64,000 nt of DNA from Lucinisca nassula (GCA_963580285.1 OY757017.1:12970538-13034537), one strand, 5' to 3'; positions 11,222 through 22,163 are shown, counted from the stretch's first letter. Translations and numbers: made by a program. The notes: generated by a model from the sequence alone, not told the origin.

Positions 11222-11440
11222 GAATGAGAAAAAATGCGATATTTTCCTTATTTCTGCTCAAAATATAGATTATGGGTACTCGTTAGAACCGCCTCATTGA
11301 GGCGGTTCTAACGAGTACCCACAATCTTTATTTTAGAGCAGAAATAAGAAAGATATTGTTTACCCCTGTAAACCCCAGTTTTACACTATAAAAGTGGGGT
11401 TCGAGGGGGGTCAATATTATATAGGCGTGTTTTCATGATG
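11222..11440. mobile_element. MITE f, 5' side truncated
   Basis: The intact centre GAACCGCCTCATTGAGGCGG lies within GGGTACTCGTTA/TAACGAGTACCC. The right end is GGCGTGTTTTCATGATG. The left terminus is missing. Confidence 0.88.
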
Positions 11441-11527
11441 TTGACCAAATATTTAATTTCAGTTTTCAAGATCTACAAGGGCTTCATTAATGCTTCATAG
11501 TGCACACTTGCATATACGAATGGCAAG

Positions 11528-11827
11528 AAGCCACCGCCCATAGGGGCATGAAGAAATATATGGGCTGCAAGATGCTTCCACGCAGAGCTGAATCCAGCCC
11601 GCACACTAGTACTTGTAAACCGCTTAGAGGATCTAAGCCTGTCCGGGAACCGCGGTGCGAGGCGGACCGCCCATGCTAATAAACCCTATTGGTTTCATTG
11701 GGCAACAGGGCTTGAGATGTCATTTCATCTCAATGTTGGGTAAAAGTCCCACAAAATTGGAAGCAACGTCTCCAAAATGACCTTTACAGTGTTGACGGGG
11801 ACATTAAACCTCAAATCAAACAAACAA
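11528..11827 (+). mobile_element. SINE-c, full length
   Basis: Complete from CCACCGCCCATAGGGGC to the tail GACATTAAACCTCAAATCAA with (CAAA)n. The exact 12-bp TSD ACGAATGGCAAG lies at 11516-11527 and 11828-11839. Internal landmarks are GGCTTGAGATGTCATTTCAT and CAACGTCTCCAAAATGACC. Confidence 0.93.
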
Positions 11828-11949
11828 ACGAATGGCAAGCAGCACCGGAATGCAAGCATCCATGTTCAACCATGACCTAGATTTCATGGATCGGTAACTT
11901 TGCAACCACACAGACGCGACATAAGGCTTCCGCGGAATTCTTTAGGTGT

Positions 11950-12250
11950 GGTTGGGTGAGGCAAAGGTGGCATGTATCTTGCGCCACTGGGGCGTCCAAC
12001 TGATACTGGCCTGCAGTTGGGTAAGGCATGCTGTCTTTGCAGCAGGTGAGGGTTGAGGGCTGGTTGGGGGAGGGGGTTGTTATTTCTTCTGTCTCCACAC
12101 TTCCATTAATTTTCTTCTTTCTTCCTTGTTCCTTACTTTCAGCTCCTTTACTATCTCTTCTCATTCTTTTTTCTCCCTTTCTCTGGGAGACGGCACAAAA
12201 TGACTCACAAGGGTTGACGTGTAATTAAACCCAAAACAATCAATCAATCG
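11950..12250 (+). mobile_element. SINE-like repeat, family i, copy 2
   Basis: Collinear with 2756-3036. The tail GGGTTGACGTGTAATTAAAC with (CAAT)n suggests retroposition. Confidence 0.65.
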
Positions 12251-12276
12251 GCGGAAGTCTTGTTATGATACTAATA

Positions 12277-12640
12277 TAGAGGATCTTACATGAGTGTTCA
12301 TGTATTATTGAATTTATTAAACGAGTTGAGGAAAAGGGATAAAATGCGAGGCATTGCCGAGCATTTTATCCCTTTTCATCAACGAGTTTAATAAATTCAA
12401 TAATGCATGAACACAAATGCAAGATTCTATTTATCATATGACATTTAAAACGCACTTTATTCACGATTGTTTAACAAATATGTCAGTATTCCGCCATTAG
12501 TAAACGCGACGTCGTTAAGGACGGCGTACACGTAACGTAACGGGGCGTATCTAACTAATATGCATATTTAATCCACTAGTGGATTATCGAATTTATTACA
12601 TGGCGTAATTACATTCTCGGACGCGACGTCATATGATAAA
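12277..12640. mobile_element. Palindromic element P1
   Basis: The first 150 bp fold back: GATCTTACATGAGTGTTCAT and TTTATTAAACGAGTTGAGGA are mirrored after the apex GCGAGGCATTGCCGAGC. A tail of about 200 bp follows with ACGCGACGTCGTTAAGGACG and ends GCGACGTCATATGATAAA. The second copy at 37412-38491, inside the EADTR gene, fixes both ends. No coding capacity; non-autonomous. Confidence 0.85.
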
Positions 12641-13753
12641 GTATTTTAAATTTTCCCCCAAATAAAGTGATTCAATTCCCTATGATCGAAGACGTGTAGA
12701 AGAAGATTCATTCTATGTTCAGACCTTTCCACTTCATCGCAACTGAATATAGTAAATACATGGTAAGTGTCTTAAATATAAAACTATAATCGGCGAGCCT
12801 TAGAAAATTTTATAGGGGCGAGCTTTAACGAGCCGCTATGAAATTGTCGCGGCGAACCTTATACATATTTTTTTATTAAAGGCACTAATCATGTATTTAG
12901 TTTATACCGTATCTCAAAACAATCAAGACGTTTTGCAATAATTTAGCAAGTTTAAGCCAAAATACAGCAGACAGTGTGGTATGATAAACGACATTCAGTG
13001 CCATGACGCGCACACGTAGTATTACGTGACGTCAACGAGTGCACAGTTTCTGACGTCACCGTGCCACAGAGACGTAGGAAACAACATGGACGCACGAATA
13101 AAAGTTTCTCAGAGCTTTACATACTATGTGAAAATCTGTAAATAAATCGTTCTATTTTAGCTTTAGAAATTATTTTCGGGGCTGAGACGCAACCGCAGAA
13201 GCAGTGTGCAATTATTCCAACGGGCCGTTCAAACCAGGAAATACGGAGAAGGTAAGAATTTAGCTGAATTTTCTGAAAATCTGTGTAAAAATATTGCAAA
13301 GATTATAACTTGCTGTTTCGTTGTTTTCCGGTGTACAAACGGTTGTATGTTATTGTTTGGACTTGCATATTGGGGACCAGAAAAGTAGGTCCGGCCTATA
13401 AACAGCCCCTAGAAGTAATATAGGTCAGTAGAAGGTATTATAGGTCACTACCGATTATAGCGTGCAGTTAGTTATTCGACCCCTAGAATGCCTGATTGCG
13501 GTATAAATGTGTGTCGTTAGCGCCTTGATTTTTGTTTAAAAGTGCGTAAAAATTATTTCCAGACAGTATTTGATTTATAGTTAATCCATTCACTAATGAC
13601 AGGAGAATATTTTCCTTTAAGCTATTTTACTCGTAAGTAGGCATGGTAACATTAAAACGGCTTAGTTAAGACAAAGTAAAATGGGATCGCTGTTTAAGAG
13701 AAAGACTTGTATATTTTTTCTGCGAGACAAAGAATGACCATGTGCATGGACAA
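12641..13753. other. Unassigned, with two TGACGTCA-like sites
   Basis: GTGACGTCAACG (about 13026) and CTGACGTCACCG (about 13051) precede a stretch reading ACAACATGGACGCACGAATA. It could be a promoter-like or element-derived region. The frame at 13206-13388 has no recognisable domain. Positions 12790-12870 hold a loose palindrome on CGGCGAGCCTTA. Confidence 0.35.
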
Positions 13754-14205
13754 ACTACAATACAATTCCTATATTAAGACCACCTTAGGGACTGTTCAAA
13801 AGTGGTCTTTAAGACAACTTTTGAACAGTCCAAAGGTGGTCTCTTATTAGGAGACTCGAGGGTAGAAAACACAAAGAAAGAATAACCTAAGCCTTCCAAA
13901 TTAGCTTTTAAAAGCACATTTAAGACTTTTACCACATGACGTCGTGGATAAGCAGTGGATAACGTCGTGTAATAAAAATCGAATGACCACACGTGTAATA
14001 ACACTTTGACGACGTTCATGTCAACCATGCATTTGTTGTGGAAAAAATGTCAAAATTCAAGGCGATAAAGTCCAAAATAAAGTGGTCATATGAAAGAAAG
14101 AATAACCTAAGCCGAAGGCTCGTTTCATAAATTTCATATGAAATGATCACTCGTGTAAGATCCTCTTCATATTAGGTGGTCTTAATAGCGGAATTTTACT
14201 GTAGT
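13754..14205. mobile_element. MITE with about 34-bp TIRs (ACTACAGTAAAATTCC type)
   Basis: The left end ACTACAATACAATTCCTATA then TTAAGACCACCT matches, in reverse complement, the right end AGGTGGTCTTAATAGCGGAA then TTTTACTGTAGT. An internal repeat of AAGTGGTCTTTAAG lies near the left arm. No transposase. I cannot see a clear TSD. Confidence 0.75.
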
Positions 14206-14210
14206 TTCAT

Positions 14211-14501
14211 TTGTTTGTTTGATTCGAGGTTTAACGTCCCTGTCAACACTGTTTTGGAGACGTTGCTTTCAATTTTGTAGGCATTTTACCCGACATTGAG
14301 ATAGAAAGGCATCTCAATCCCTGCCACCAATGAATCCAATAGAATTTATAAGCATGGGTGGTCCGACTCGCACCACTTTTCCTGTCCTGGGCAGGCTTAG
14401 AACCTGAAAGCGATTTTCCACTACCTGCGTGCGGTCATTGTCAACTCTGCGTTGAAGTATCATGCAGCCTAATCTATTTCTTCAAGCCCCTATTGGCGGA
14501 A
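14211..14501 (-). mobile_element. SINE-c, minus strand
   Basis: Tail first (TTTGTTTGATTCGAGGTTTA then ACGTCCCTGTCAAC), with the head at 14490-14501. It inserted directly beside the end of the preceding MITE. Confidence 0.88.
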
Positions 14502-14505
14502 GCCA

Positions 14506-15079
14506 TGGACAAACTAGTTATTAAATAGAATGTGTAAAATGTCCTTTTTGGGAGAGAGTGGGGGAGGAGGTTGTTTTGTTTTGCATCTATGAACAGGCGT
14601 TTTTTTTTTTTATTTTTATTTTTTATTTATTTATTCTTTTGTGATTTAAAAGTTCTGAGTCCAAGTGAACCTACAACATGCGACAGAAGAGGCAATAGAA
14701 TGGTTCCAGAAGCATCCGTGGTATAGTTGTTACGGTACTCGCCTTGTCTTAAAACCGAGGTCTCGTCTCCGTATGACCTTAGCTGTTGGTGGGACGTAAA
14801 ACTAAAACACTCACTCACTAAGAACAGTACCAATGCCGAACATAAGATTGGTTTTGCTCAAGAATGGTTAATACCAACAAAATAGGTTTTTTTTTGTGTT
14901 CAAATCAGCAGACGGTTGCATCCGTTATTTATAAGCTGGTCACATTTCAGCCTTATTTGAGGTGAAAATGAAAAAAAAAAAAAAAAAAAAAATACAACAT
15001 CATGATAACAAGTCCGTGTAATGAACACCCCACCCCTAAACGCCACTTTATATACAGAAAAGAGGGGTTTACAGTTGTA
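14506..15079. other. Homopolymer-rich stretch around a SINE-b remnant
   Basis: T runs lie at 14599-14636 and an A run at about 14970-14992. Apart from the deleted SINE-b, nothing is recognisable. Confidence 0.4.
14708..14819 (+). mobile_element. SINE-b with internal deletion
   Basis: AGAAGCATCCGTGGTATAGT leads to CTCGCCTTGT, then jumps to CTTAAAACCGAGGTCTCGTC. The B-box segment and about 45 bp are lost relative to other copies. The end is (ACTC)n. Confidence 0.8.
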
Positions 15080-15251
15080 CAGTAAAATTCCACTAGTAAG
15101 CCCACGTAAAATTAAGACAAATTTTGCGTTTTAAAGCATATTTAGAAGATTTAAGTTACATTTCCTTTGTGTTTCTACATCCAGTTTGCTCTTGTAGGAG
15201 ATCACCTTTGGGACTGTCCAAAAGTGGTCTTAATATAGGAGTTTGACTGTA
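15080..15251. mobile_element. Short MITE with ACAGTAAAATTCC ends
   Basis: The left end ACAGTAAAATTCC faces the right end GGAGTTTGACTGT, an imperfect 13-bp TIR. It shares CTGTCCAAAAGTGGTCTTAA with the 13754 element and is a deleted relative of it. Confidence 0.65.
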
Positions 15252-15263
15252 CTTTGTTATCCT

Positions 15264-15424
15264 AGAAGCCTTCGTGGTGTAGTGGTTACGCTACTCGCCT
15301 TGTAAACCAGGGATCGCAGGATCGATCCCGGGCTTCTCCAGACTTTCGGATGAGTCTTTAAACCGAGGTCCCGTCTCCGTATGACCTTGGCTGTTGGTGG
15401 GACGTAAAACACAAACACTCACTC
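15264..15424 (+). mobile_element. SINE-b, full length
   Basis: Exact 13-bp TSD ACTTTGTTATCCT at 15251-15263 and 15425-15437. The head, B box GGATCGATCCC and (ACTC)n end are intact. The target is the last base pairs of the adjacent MITE and its flank. Confidence 0.93.
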
Positions 15425-15454
15425 ACTTTGTTATCCTTATATCATGCTGTTAAA

Positions 15455-15525
15455 AACCGCAGATTGTGGACACTCGTTAAGGCGGTTCAAACGATCACAC
15501 ACAATCAATGCTTTGACGACATAAG
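15455..15525. mobile_element. MITE f centre fragment
   Basis: GATTGTGGACACTCGTTAAG then GCGGTTCAAACG with CACACAATC: a decayed central hairpin only. Confidence 0.6.
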
Positions 15526-15672
15526 ATTGAAAAATGCTTATACATGTACTAGAGATATGATTGACGGATGTACAGCACCTGGGTGTGTTACCGCAATGAA
15601 ATAAACTTGCAACTTTTTCACTTAGAACATGCAGAGCTGTTTTCTAGAAGAGGAGGCAGTAACGGTACCAAC

Positions 15673-16570
15673 CATTACGAAAACACGCCTATACAAATAC
15701 AGTGTTACCTTAATCACCGAAAAAATGAAAATTTTGAGATGAAAAATTGTGACATTTCTCTTATTTCTGCTCAAAGTATAGATTGTGTGTACTCGTTAGA
15801 ACCGCCTCGACGAGGCGGTTCTAACGAGTACCCACAATCTATATTTTAGAGCAGAAATAAGAAAAATAAGGTTTACCTACGTAAACCCCAGTTTTACCTA
15901 CGTAAACCCCAGTCAGGCCTCAGATTCTATGACGGCTCCAACGTAAAGGCTTATTGAAAATTAGAGAGATAATGTTGGTTGGTGCCTGATGCTCTGTCTC
16001 TGGTCGGGCTCATCGGAGTCTAACTGTTGGTTTTCTTTTGCTCCAGCATTTCAGTGGTTTCTTGCTGTCGAGTCCTCACCGTTGTCTCACCTCTGTGGTT
16101 CTTTGATTTTTGTGTTCACGGAGATGTTGCACTGATGAGTTAGGAGGCCTTCATGCGGACTGAACAAATTATTTGTCTAAATCGCGACGGAAGTAAGGGC
16201 GAGGATTGTGGCCACGTAAAATCGATTTAAGCCCCCCAGTGGAAATCTTCCACTGACCGTTCCAAGGCGGCTCTTCTGTGGCGATTTATTTGTGTTGTTG
16301 TTTGTTACTTGCTGTGTGTATCACTTGTGTCTTTTGGTTTTGGATGGCCATATGGCCATTTTGTGGGAAAGTAACTGTCCTTATGGCCTTCCTTTGTTTA
16401 GGTTTCCATTATGGTCTGGTCGCTTAATGTTTGTATTTCTTTCCCTTTGGTGTCTTTTATGGGTGGAGTAAGTTAATTGTATCAATTCCTGATCTTTGTT
16501 TTACTTCTACTTTACTATATTAAAGTGGGGTTGGAGGGGGTCAAAATCATATAAGTGTGTTTTCGTGATG
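15673..16570. mobile_element. MITE f split by a retroelement 3' end
   Basis: The left part 15673-15911 has CATTACGAAAACACGCC and an intact hairpin GAACCGCCTCGACGAGGCGG. The right part 16511-16570 continues TTTACTATATTAAAGTGGGG to GTGTGTTTTCGTGATG. Between them lies the 3' UTR of the YLDD retroelement. A 20-bp segment with CCTACGTAAACCCCAG is duplicated at the left junction. Confidence 0.85.
15912..16509 (+). mobile_element. 3' end of the YLDD retroelement, inserted in MITE f
   Basis: It is the reverse complement of 33290-33815 and 40313-40935. It starts GTCAGGCCTCAGATTCTATG, just at the end of the RT frame in those copies, and continues through GACGGAAGTAAGGGCGAGGA to ATTCCTGATC. Only non-coding 3' sequence is present, as expected of a severely 5'-truncated retrotransposition product. 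Confidence 0.8.
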
Positions 16571-16631
16571 ATTGTCTAACTGTAAGCAAATACCAGATGG
16601 ACGCCCAGTGATGCAAGATACATATACATGT

Positions 16632-16700
16632 ACTGGAGCAGGGATAAGAAAAAAATGTTTACCTCTGTAAACCCCAGATTTCTCTATATAAAATGAGGTG
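16632..16700. mobile_element. MITE f fragment
   Basis: GGAGCAGGGATAAGAAAAA followed by CTCTGTAAACCCCAG and TATATAAAATGAGG. Confidence 0.55.
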
Positions 16701-16744
16701 TTGAGGTGTGATTAATATGATGTTAAGGGATGAGTCTGTTAAGA

Positions 16745-17266
16745 CGATCACAGGGTATATTTAGTTTAAACTTTATTTTATTTGTATAACTAATACATAT
16801 AAACTCAACACATAAAAGCTATAAAATTACAATGTTACACAAATGGGATTCAGGAGAAAGTCGTTCGACTTTTGAAAAGTCTGTATCCCATCTTGCTTAT
16901 AGTAAAGACAAAAGTTATACGTGATTTAGCTTGTAAACAAGACCCTAAGTACTTTGTTTCATGGATTTGTGTGTCAACGTTCCTTTGAAACTACATAATC
17001 TGCTGCAGGCTCCACGGGGAGTGGATAAGTTCTTATTCCAACACTATGTTTTACCAACTCACGACCTTGCACATGCAAGCAAAGACAAAACGTACTTTGT
17101 CAGATTAAAGCCTCTAAAACATTTGCATTGTAGCATTGGTATCTATCAAAGACGTTAGATAAGTGTGAAACACCAGCAGATCAGAACAAGAGATCCATCT
17201 TATGTACCTTCCTAATGGGATGTATTGTACTACAATTGAAGTAGTGTTTAAACTAAATTCGTCAGT
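16745..17266 (-). other. LINE 3' UTR
   Basis: Non-coding sequence between the RT stop and the 3' end. Minus-strand AATAAA signals overlap at 16772-16782. It has no obvious A tail or microsatellite terminus. The outer boundary is set only by where the adjacent MITE f fragment ends. Confidence 0.6.
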
Positions 17267-19819
17267 TTATTTGAAACGTTTTGTCTTTAGTAGAAATTCC
17301 TGCACAGCAAGGAAGACCTGTTTATTCTGGTGTAAAGAAAGCTCTGAACTGCCAAAGAGCAGCAGATTAAGAGTGGGGCGACAAATCTCCGATACTGTAT
17401 CGAGTAGATCTTGTCTTTGGTTGGTGTAACGATTGCAATTTAACATAAAGTGGTATGTATCTTCTATTGAGCCACAAACACACAGGGGGTTATCAATAAT
17501 ATTTTTAACGAAGAGATGCTGGTTTAACGAGCTACATTTTGTCCTAAGTCTTGCATGATAAATTTGTCCAAGTCTTTTTCCACAAAAGTAATATTTAGGA
17601 GGAATTTCTAGGTTTGTATTTAGCTTTCGTTTGAAGGAATCGCTAGAAGGAGAATCACTTACTTCGCTTGGGAGGTCGTTCCAGTCTCTGATAACAGATG
17701 GTAGAAAAGAATTATAATATTGTTGTGAGTTGGCGTGTATAGTACTAATGTTTGATGCATTACGCAGTTGATAGGCTGAGGTATTACCAACTGAAGGCGG
17801 TACCAAAGAGGAAAGGTACTCAGGAGCTAGGCCATTTTTCATTTTAAAAAACATCTGAAGTTTATGCTTTTTCCTTCTTGACGATAGTGATTCCCACCCA
17901 GTTTCAGTGTGTAGAGCATCGATAGAGACAAGTTTAGTTACTCCTGTGACAATCCGTGCAGCTTCGTTTTGGATTTTTTCAAGCTCGTTAACTTCATAAT
18001 GGGTGCAATTGTCCCAGACTACGTCTGCATATTTCAAAAGAGGTCTTATAAAGGAGATATAGATAGTCTGTAGCGATTTCCTATCAAAGGTAAACTTGTG
18101 TTTTCGCATTACATTAATACGAATCCACGCCTTTGACTTGATATATTCCAAGTGCTCGTGCCATGTACAATCGTTTGTAAAGATTAACCAAAGATGTTTG
18201 TGTGAACTTACTTCGTTAATTTGTGTTTTATTCATTAGAACTGGGGGATGATAAGGTTTATGGCGCTTTCGTGAAAAAGTAATGGACTCTGACTTTGCTG
18301 GGTTGAATGTGACTAACCATTTTGTTGCCCATTGGTGTACTTTGAGAAGGTCGGAATTCAGCTGATGAGCAGCTTGGTCTGGCTTTTCTACTATTACGTA
18401 AAGACTAGTATCATCTGCAAAGAGTCTAATAGATGAATTTATATCCTCAACGATATCATTAATGTATAAAAGAAAAAGAAGAGGACCAAGAATAGAGCCT
18501 TGAGGAACACCGGCTTTAATAGATGCCCATTCAGAACTGACTCCCGGCAAAACAACTCTCTGCTTTCTGTTATCTAGGTAGTTTGCGAACCACTGTAAGA
18601 GAGATCCAGTAATACCAGCCCTTTCAAGTTTAAAAAGCAAACCTTTATGCCATACCCTGTCAAAGGCTTTGCTTATATCACAGAATATGGCTCGGACTTC
18701 TTTTCCTTCATCGAGTGCTTTACAAAATGTATTATAAATAACTATTAATTGATTCACTGTTGAATCGCCTGGAATAAAGCCCGATTGCATTGCTGTAATA
18801 ATATGATGATCGCGAAAGAAATTGAAGACATGTTTGTGTATGATTTTTTCCAGAACTTTTCCGATTGTGCTCAAGAGAGAAATAGGCCTGTAGTTAGTTA
18901 CGTCCGAAGGGTCATTTTTTTTATAGATAGGCGTCACATTGGCTTGTTTCCATATGTCTGGAATCCGGCCCATAGAAATAGAAAAATTAAATAAATCGGA
19001 CAAGGGAGATGAAAGTGGCTGTGCAAGTTCCTTGAGAAGTTTATTGTTAATAGAATCTGGTCCTGCTGCTTTGCCGTTTGAAGGGTACGGAGAATGGATG
19101 AAACTTCTTCAGGTGTTGAAACTATTGATTCAAGTATATTAGTGGGTACGTTTGCTGTATGAGGCAGGAATGCATTACTTTCATCTAGCTCGGTTTGTTG
19201 TGCAAAATATTAATTCAGAGCTTCGGCTTTTTCACATTCAGAAGAGTATATTGTACTTCCTCTTTTGAGTGGGGGGATTGTGGATGTCTGTTCAGGCTTT
19301 ATAATTTGTTTTAACGTTTTCCACCAATCTTTAGGGCCTAAGTCAGTATTCTCTAATTTATTGGCTAATTTCCTTATGTCATCATTTTTTGATTTCCTTA
19401 TTTCGTTGGTTAATTGGTTTCTAATATGTTTGTAATTTTCGAAGTCATGTATATTGTTTGTTCTTTTATATTTGTCATACAAGCGTTTCTTTTTCCGTAT
19501 TAATCGTTTTATATCGTTTGAAAGCCAAGAGGGATCTGACTGTCTTATTTTTATAATTTTATTAGGTATATGCTTGTTGGCAAGCAGACAAATTTTATTT
19601 GTAATATTTTCTGCATAAGTATCGATATCATCATTTTCGAGTGATTTCCAGTCAGTTTCCTCCAGGTCATTTGAAAATGCTTCATAGTTACCTCGGTTGT
19701 ATAAATAAATTTTCCGGGTATAAACTGGGGTAGTGGCTTTTTTGAAAGTCAGTACACAATATATAGGACAATGATATCTTATGTCCTGACCAAGGAATGG
19801 TTCACCGACACCAATTAAT
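17267..19819 (-). pseudogene. LINE ORF2, reverse transcriptase half
   Basis: The longest open piece is 578 residues (19003-17267). It holds RT palm motifs in order: CDISKAFDRVWHKGL (about 108-122), AGVPQGSILGPLLF (about 164-177) and the catalytic FADD (195-198). After these come a long thumb region and a C-terminal knuckle with C508, C510, H518 and C523. Upstream, on the same strand, the linker (19210-19482 and onward to 19819) carries DPSWLSNDIKRLIR. That upstream piece is cut off by a stop near 19208 and another near 19817, and by a 1-base frameshift near 19075 just before KAAGPDS. RT copies the element RNA at the nicked target. The catalytic residues are present, but the frame cannot make one protein. 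Confidence 0.92.
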
Positions 19820-20572
19820 TATATATTATTTTTATTTCCAGTTAAAAAAAGGTCTATTATAGAGAAGGAGGACTCTGTGTAATGTGTTGGTTCCTTAATT
19901 AGCTGGTGAAGGCTAAATTGTTGACAAATATCTTTTACTTTTTTGTTGGCAGATTGTTTTAATATGTCGAAGTTGAAATCTCCAGTTACTAGAATATTTC
20001 GTACATTTGTCAAATGCCTGACCAAAAGAATCTTCAATCGACGACCATATGGCATTCGTTGAATTAGGCGGACGATAAAACGTACCGATTAGTTGTTTCT
20101 TACTATTTACCATGACTTCTATCCAAATACACTCTATGTTTGGCAATTCAAGATCGTTTCGTCTGCAGGAGTAGGTATTGCTTTTAACATATACGCAAAT
20201 TCCGCCATAATTTTCTCCCAATATGTCACGCCTAAATAATTTGTAGCCTTTAAGATTTAGAACGTCATCCGAAGTTCTTTGATCTAGCCAAGTTTCAGTA
20301 ATACATATAACATCAAAGTTTTGAAGTTCAGCCTCGAGTAGATCTAATTTATTCACGATGCTTTGAACATTATAATGGACAACTGAAAATTTGTCTCTAA
20401 TAATTTGGTCTTCTACACTTGTAAAAGAGCTTTCAGAAGAGGAGGAAGGAGTAGATGATGGACCAGGATTCCGTTCTATTCCTGATATAAAAAGCAGTGA
20501 CATGATTATCAAGATATCAAAATAGTTAAGAGGCTCAATACAATTGGTCTTTGCTTGACGACTATAGTGCAA
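19820..20572 (-). pseudogene. LINE ORF2, AP-endonuclease half with 2A-like motif
   Basis: The frame from 20572 encodes a hydrophobic N-terminus, then GIERNPGP (residues 31-38), a Ser-rich linker, and endonuclease motifs HYNVQS (66-71) and TETWLD (92-97), followed by GGICVYV and GTFYRPP. The motif TGDFNFDIL lies in a second frame (20055-19819), so a 1-base frameshift near 20010 breaks the domain. The catalytic role, nicking target DNA for primed reverse transcription, is family knowledge. The start at 20572 is the first Met of the frame; no ORF1 lies directly upstream, which leaves room for a single-ORF element. Confidence 0.88.
20459..20482 (-). other. 2A-like NPGP motif in LINE ORF2
   Basis: It encodes GIERNPGP after a Leu/Ile-rich run. 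It resembles the ribosome-skipping 2A consensus (D-V/I-E-x-N-P-G-P), except that Gly stands in place of Asp. 2A-like motifs at ORF N-termini are known in some APE-type LINEs; activity here is untested. Confidence 0.65.
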
Positions 20573-20621
20573 CCCTATAGGGTATATTTATTGTAGTCGC
20601 AGATAAGATTGACTACTATAG

Positions 20622-21246
20622 TTTGTCAACGACCTTTGAGAGTTCAAGGTTCAAGCGTGGCAAGACTATTCCATGTTTTAGGGTAACCAGGTTCCGGATT
20701 TCTTTTTTTCAAAGGATTTTAAAATTATAAATGAGTTTTTTGTTAATGCCATTATGTAGAAATCGTGACCAAGTGGTTAGTATGATGCAGTACGAATCTC
20801 AGTAAAACTATATATCCCAATGTAAAATCCAACTGAAGGCGACTTACCTAAAACACGGACTAGTCCAAAATTAAAAATGCAGTTACGTCTCACTGCGTTT
20901 TGAAAGACTATATAGAAGGAAGTATCGTTTGCGCCTGCCTTTGTATAGTTTATCAACGACCTTTGAGAGTTCAACGTTCAAGCGTAACAAGAATTTTTCC
21001 ATGTTTCAGGGGAAGCCGGTTTCGGATTTCTTTTTTTTTTTCACAGGCTTATAAAATTATAAAACATATTTTTGATTATCGCCATTATGTCGAAGTCGTG
21101 GCCAAGCCGTTAATATAATGCAGTACGAATCTCAGCAAAACAATATCGCCCAATGTAAAATCCCAACTGAAGGCGACTTACCTAAAACACGGACTAGTCC
21201 AAAATTAAAAGTGCAATCACGTCTCACTGCGTTTTGAAAGACTATA
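20622..21246 (-). repeat. Two tandem 5'-UTR monomers of the LINE
   Basis: GTCAACGACCTTTGAGAGTT at about 20625 recurs as ATCAACGACCTTTGAGAGTT at about 20950. Both units run through GGTTTCGGATTTC-like sequence and GGCGACTTACCTAAAACACG to CACTGCGTTTTGAAAGACTA. The period is about 325 bp. The position directly upstream of the coding region suggests a tandem promoter unit, as in other LINEs with monomeric 5' UTRs (inference). Confidence 0.85.
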
Positions 21247-21250
21247 ATGG

Positions 21251-21532
21251 TCTATTAACAAAAAGGTAAACTAAGTCACCCGGTTGTGTGAATTCAATTG
21301 TAACACAAACAAAACTGACGAATATGACTCGTATTTGGTCCGGTTGCAGCAAGCATGCGGAAGACACTCTACCGAATCTTCTGGTAGACTCGGCGAATTT
21401 GACATTTATTGACAACACCTAAATAGCTGCCTAGTGAATCTTATCCGCAACAATTATACATTATTTTTCCCCAGCATATGCTTATACTAAATTTAACCCA
21501 TTTAGTACCAGAAACCCCAAAACGGGTAGCCT
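21251..21532. other. Unassigned short stretch
   Basis: No gene; it contains CCGAATCTTCTGGTAGACTC and similar unplaced sequence between the LINE and palindrome g. Confidence 0.4.
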
Positions 21533-21600
21533 GTCAAACAGTGCAGGCCCATATCAGACGCCGCAGAACGCGGCGTCTGATCAAAGCCCCCACTGTTTGC
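21533..21600. repeat. Palindrome g copy
   Basis: CAAACAGTGCAGGCCCATAT and AAGCCCCCACTGTTTGC around the apex GACGCCGCAGAACGCGGCGTC. Confidence 0.9.
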
Positions 21601-21605
21601 AAAAT

Positions 21606-21826
21606 TTTTTTTTTTGGTTTTGGTTTTACGGCCCTTTCAAGATTATTTCACTCATATCTAGCCGATCGTTAATCAGAGGTGGGCGAAAACAGGAGTACCC
21701 GGAGAAAAACCACCCGACCTTCCGTTGCAGAACTTGGCGTCTCGCATATGACCCGAGCGAGGCTCGAACCACAGCGGTGAGAGACCTAATGATCAAGAGT
21801 CAGCGCTCAACCTGACGCCCCTAAAT
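21606..21826 (-). mobile_element. SINE-e, minus strand
   Basis: T-rich start (the A-rich tail on the other strand), GGTTTTACGGCCCTTTCAAG, ATCGTTAATCAGAGGTGGGC, GAGGCTCGAACC (B box reversed) and a tRNA-like head at 21770-21826. Confidence 0.88.
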
Positions 21827-21967
21827 TTTGAAATGGACTCCTGCAATATATAAGGAGGAAGATTCCTTTTGGTACAAAAAGAGTTAACAAAGTGTTAGAA
21901 CTTGAACGAAATATACAAAAAGCTTGCAAAGATCATCTCCCAGTACCTTTTATTACGTTAACATGTT

Positions 21968-22062
21968 TTTGTCCGGCCATCGCTGATCGGGGCTTGGAAA
22001 AATCGTTTAGCCTGCATGTTGCTTCCACACAGCTGAAACCGACGGCACATGAGCACCAACGT
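21968..22062 (+). mobile_element. SINE-c, 5' fragment
   Basis: GATCGGGGCTTGGAAAAATC, GCATGTTGCTTCCAC and AGCTGAAACCGACGGCAC; the rest is missing. Confidence 0.65.
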
Positions 22063-22095
22063 TAGTCAAACGTTGAGTCCACGTTTTGTGCCTCT

Positions 22096-22163
22096 CACTA
22101 TCACTCACTCGCTCACTCACTCACTCACTCACTTACTCACTCACTCACTCACGCATGCACTCA
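22096..22163. repeat. (CACT)n microsatellite
   Basis: CACTCACT run with a few interruptions. It may descend from a SINE-b-type (ACTC)n tail. Confidence 0.85.

Larger units (their letters stand above)
16745..21250 (-). mobile_element. Non-LTR retrotransposon (LINE), nearly full length
   Basis: One minus-strand element: 5' UTR of two tandem monomers (20622-21246), an endonuclease/RT frame (17267-20572) and a 3' UTR (about 16745-17266) with AATAAAATAAAG near the end. An AP-type endonuclease upstream of the RT with a C-terminal CCHC knuckle places it with CR1/Jockey-like APE LINEs (family knowledge). The exact clade needs a phylogeny. No TSD was found. A separate ORF1 is not evident. The reading frame is broken by two stops and two frameshifts, so this copy is inactive. 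Confidence 0.9.
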
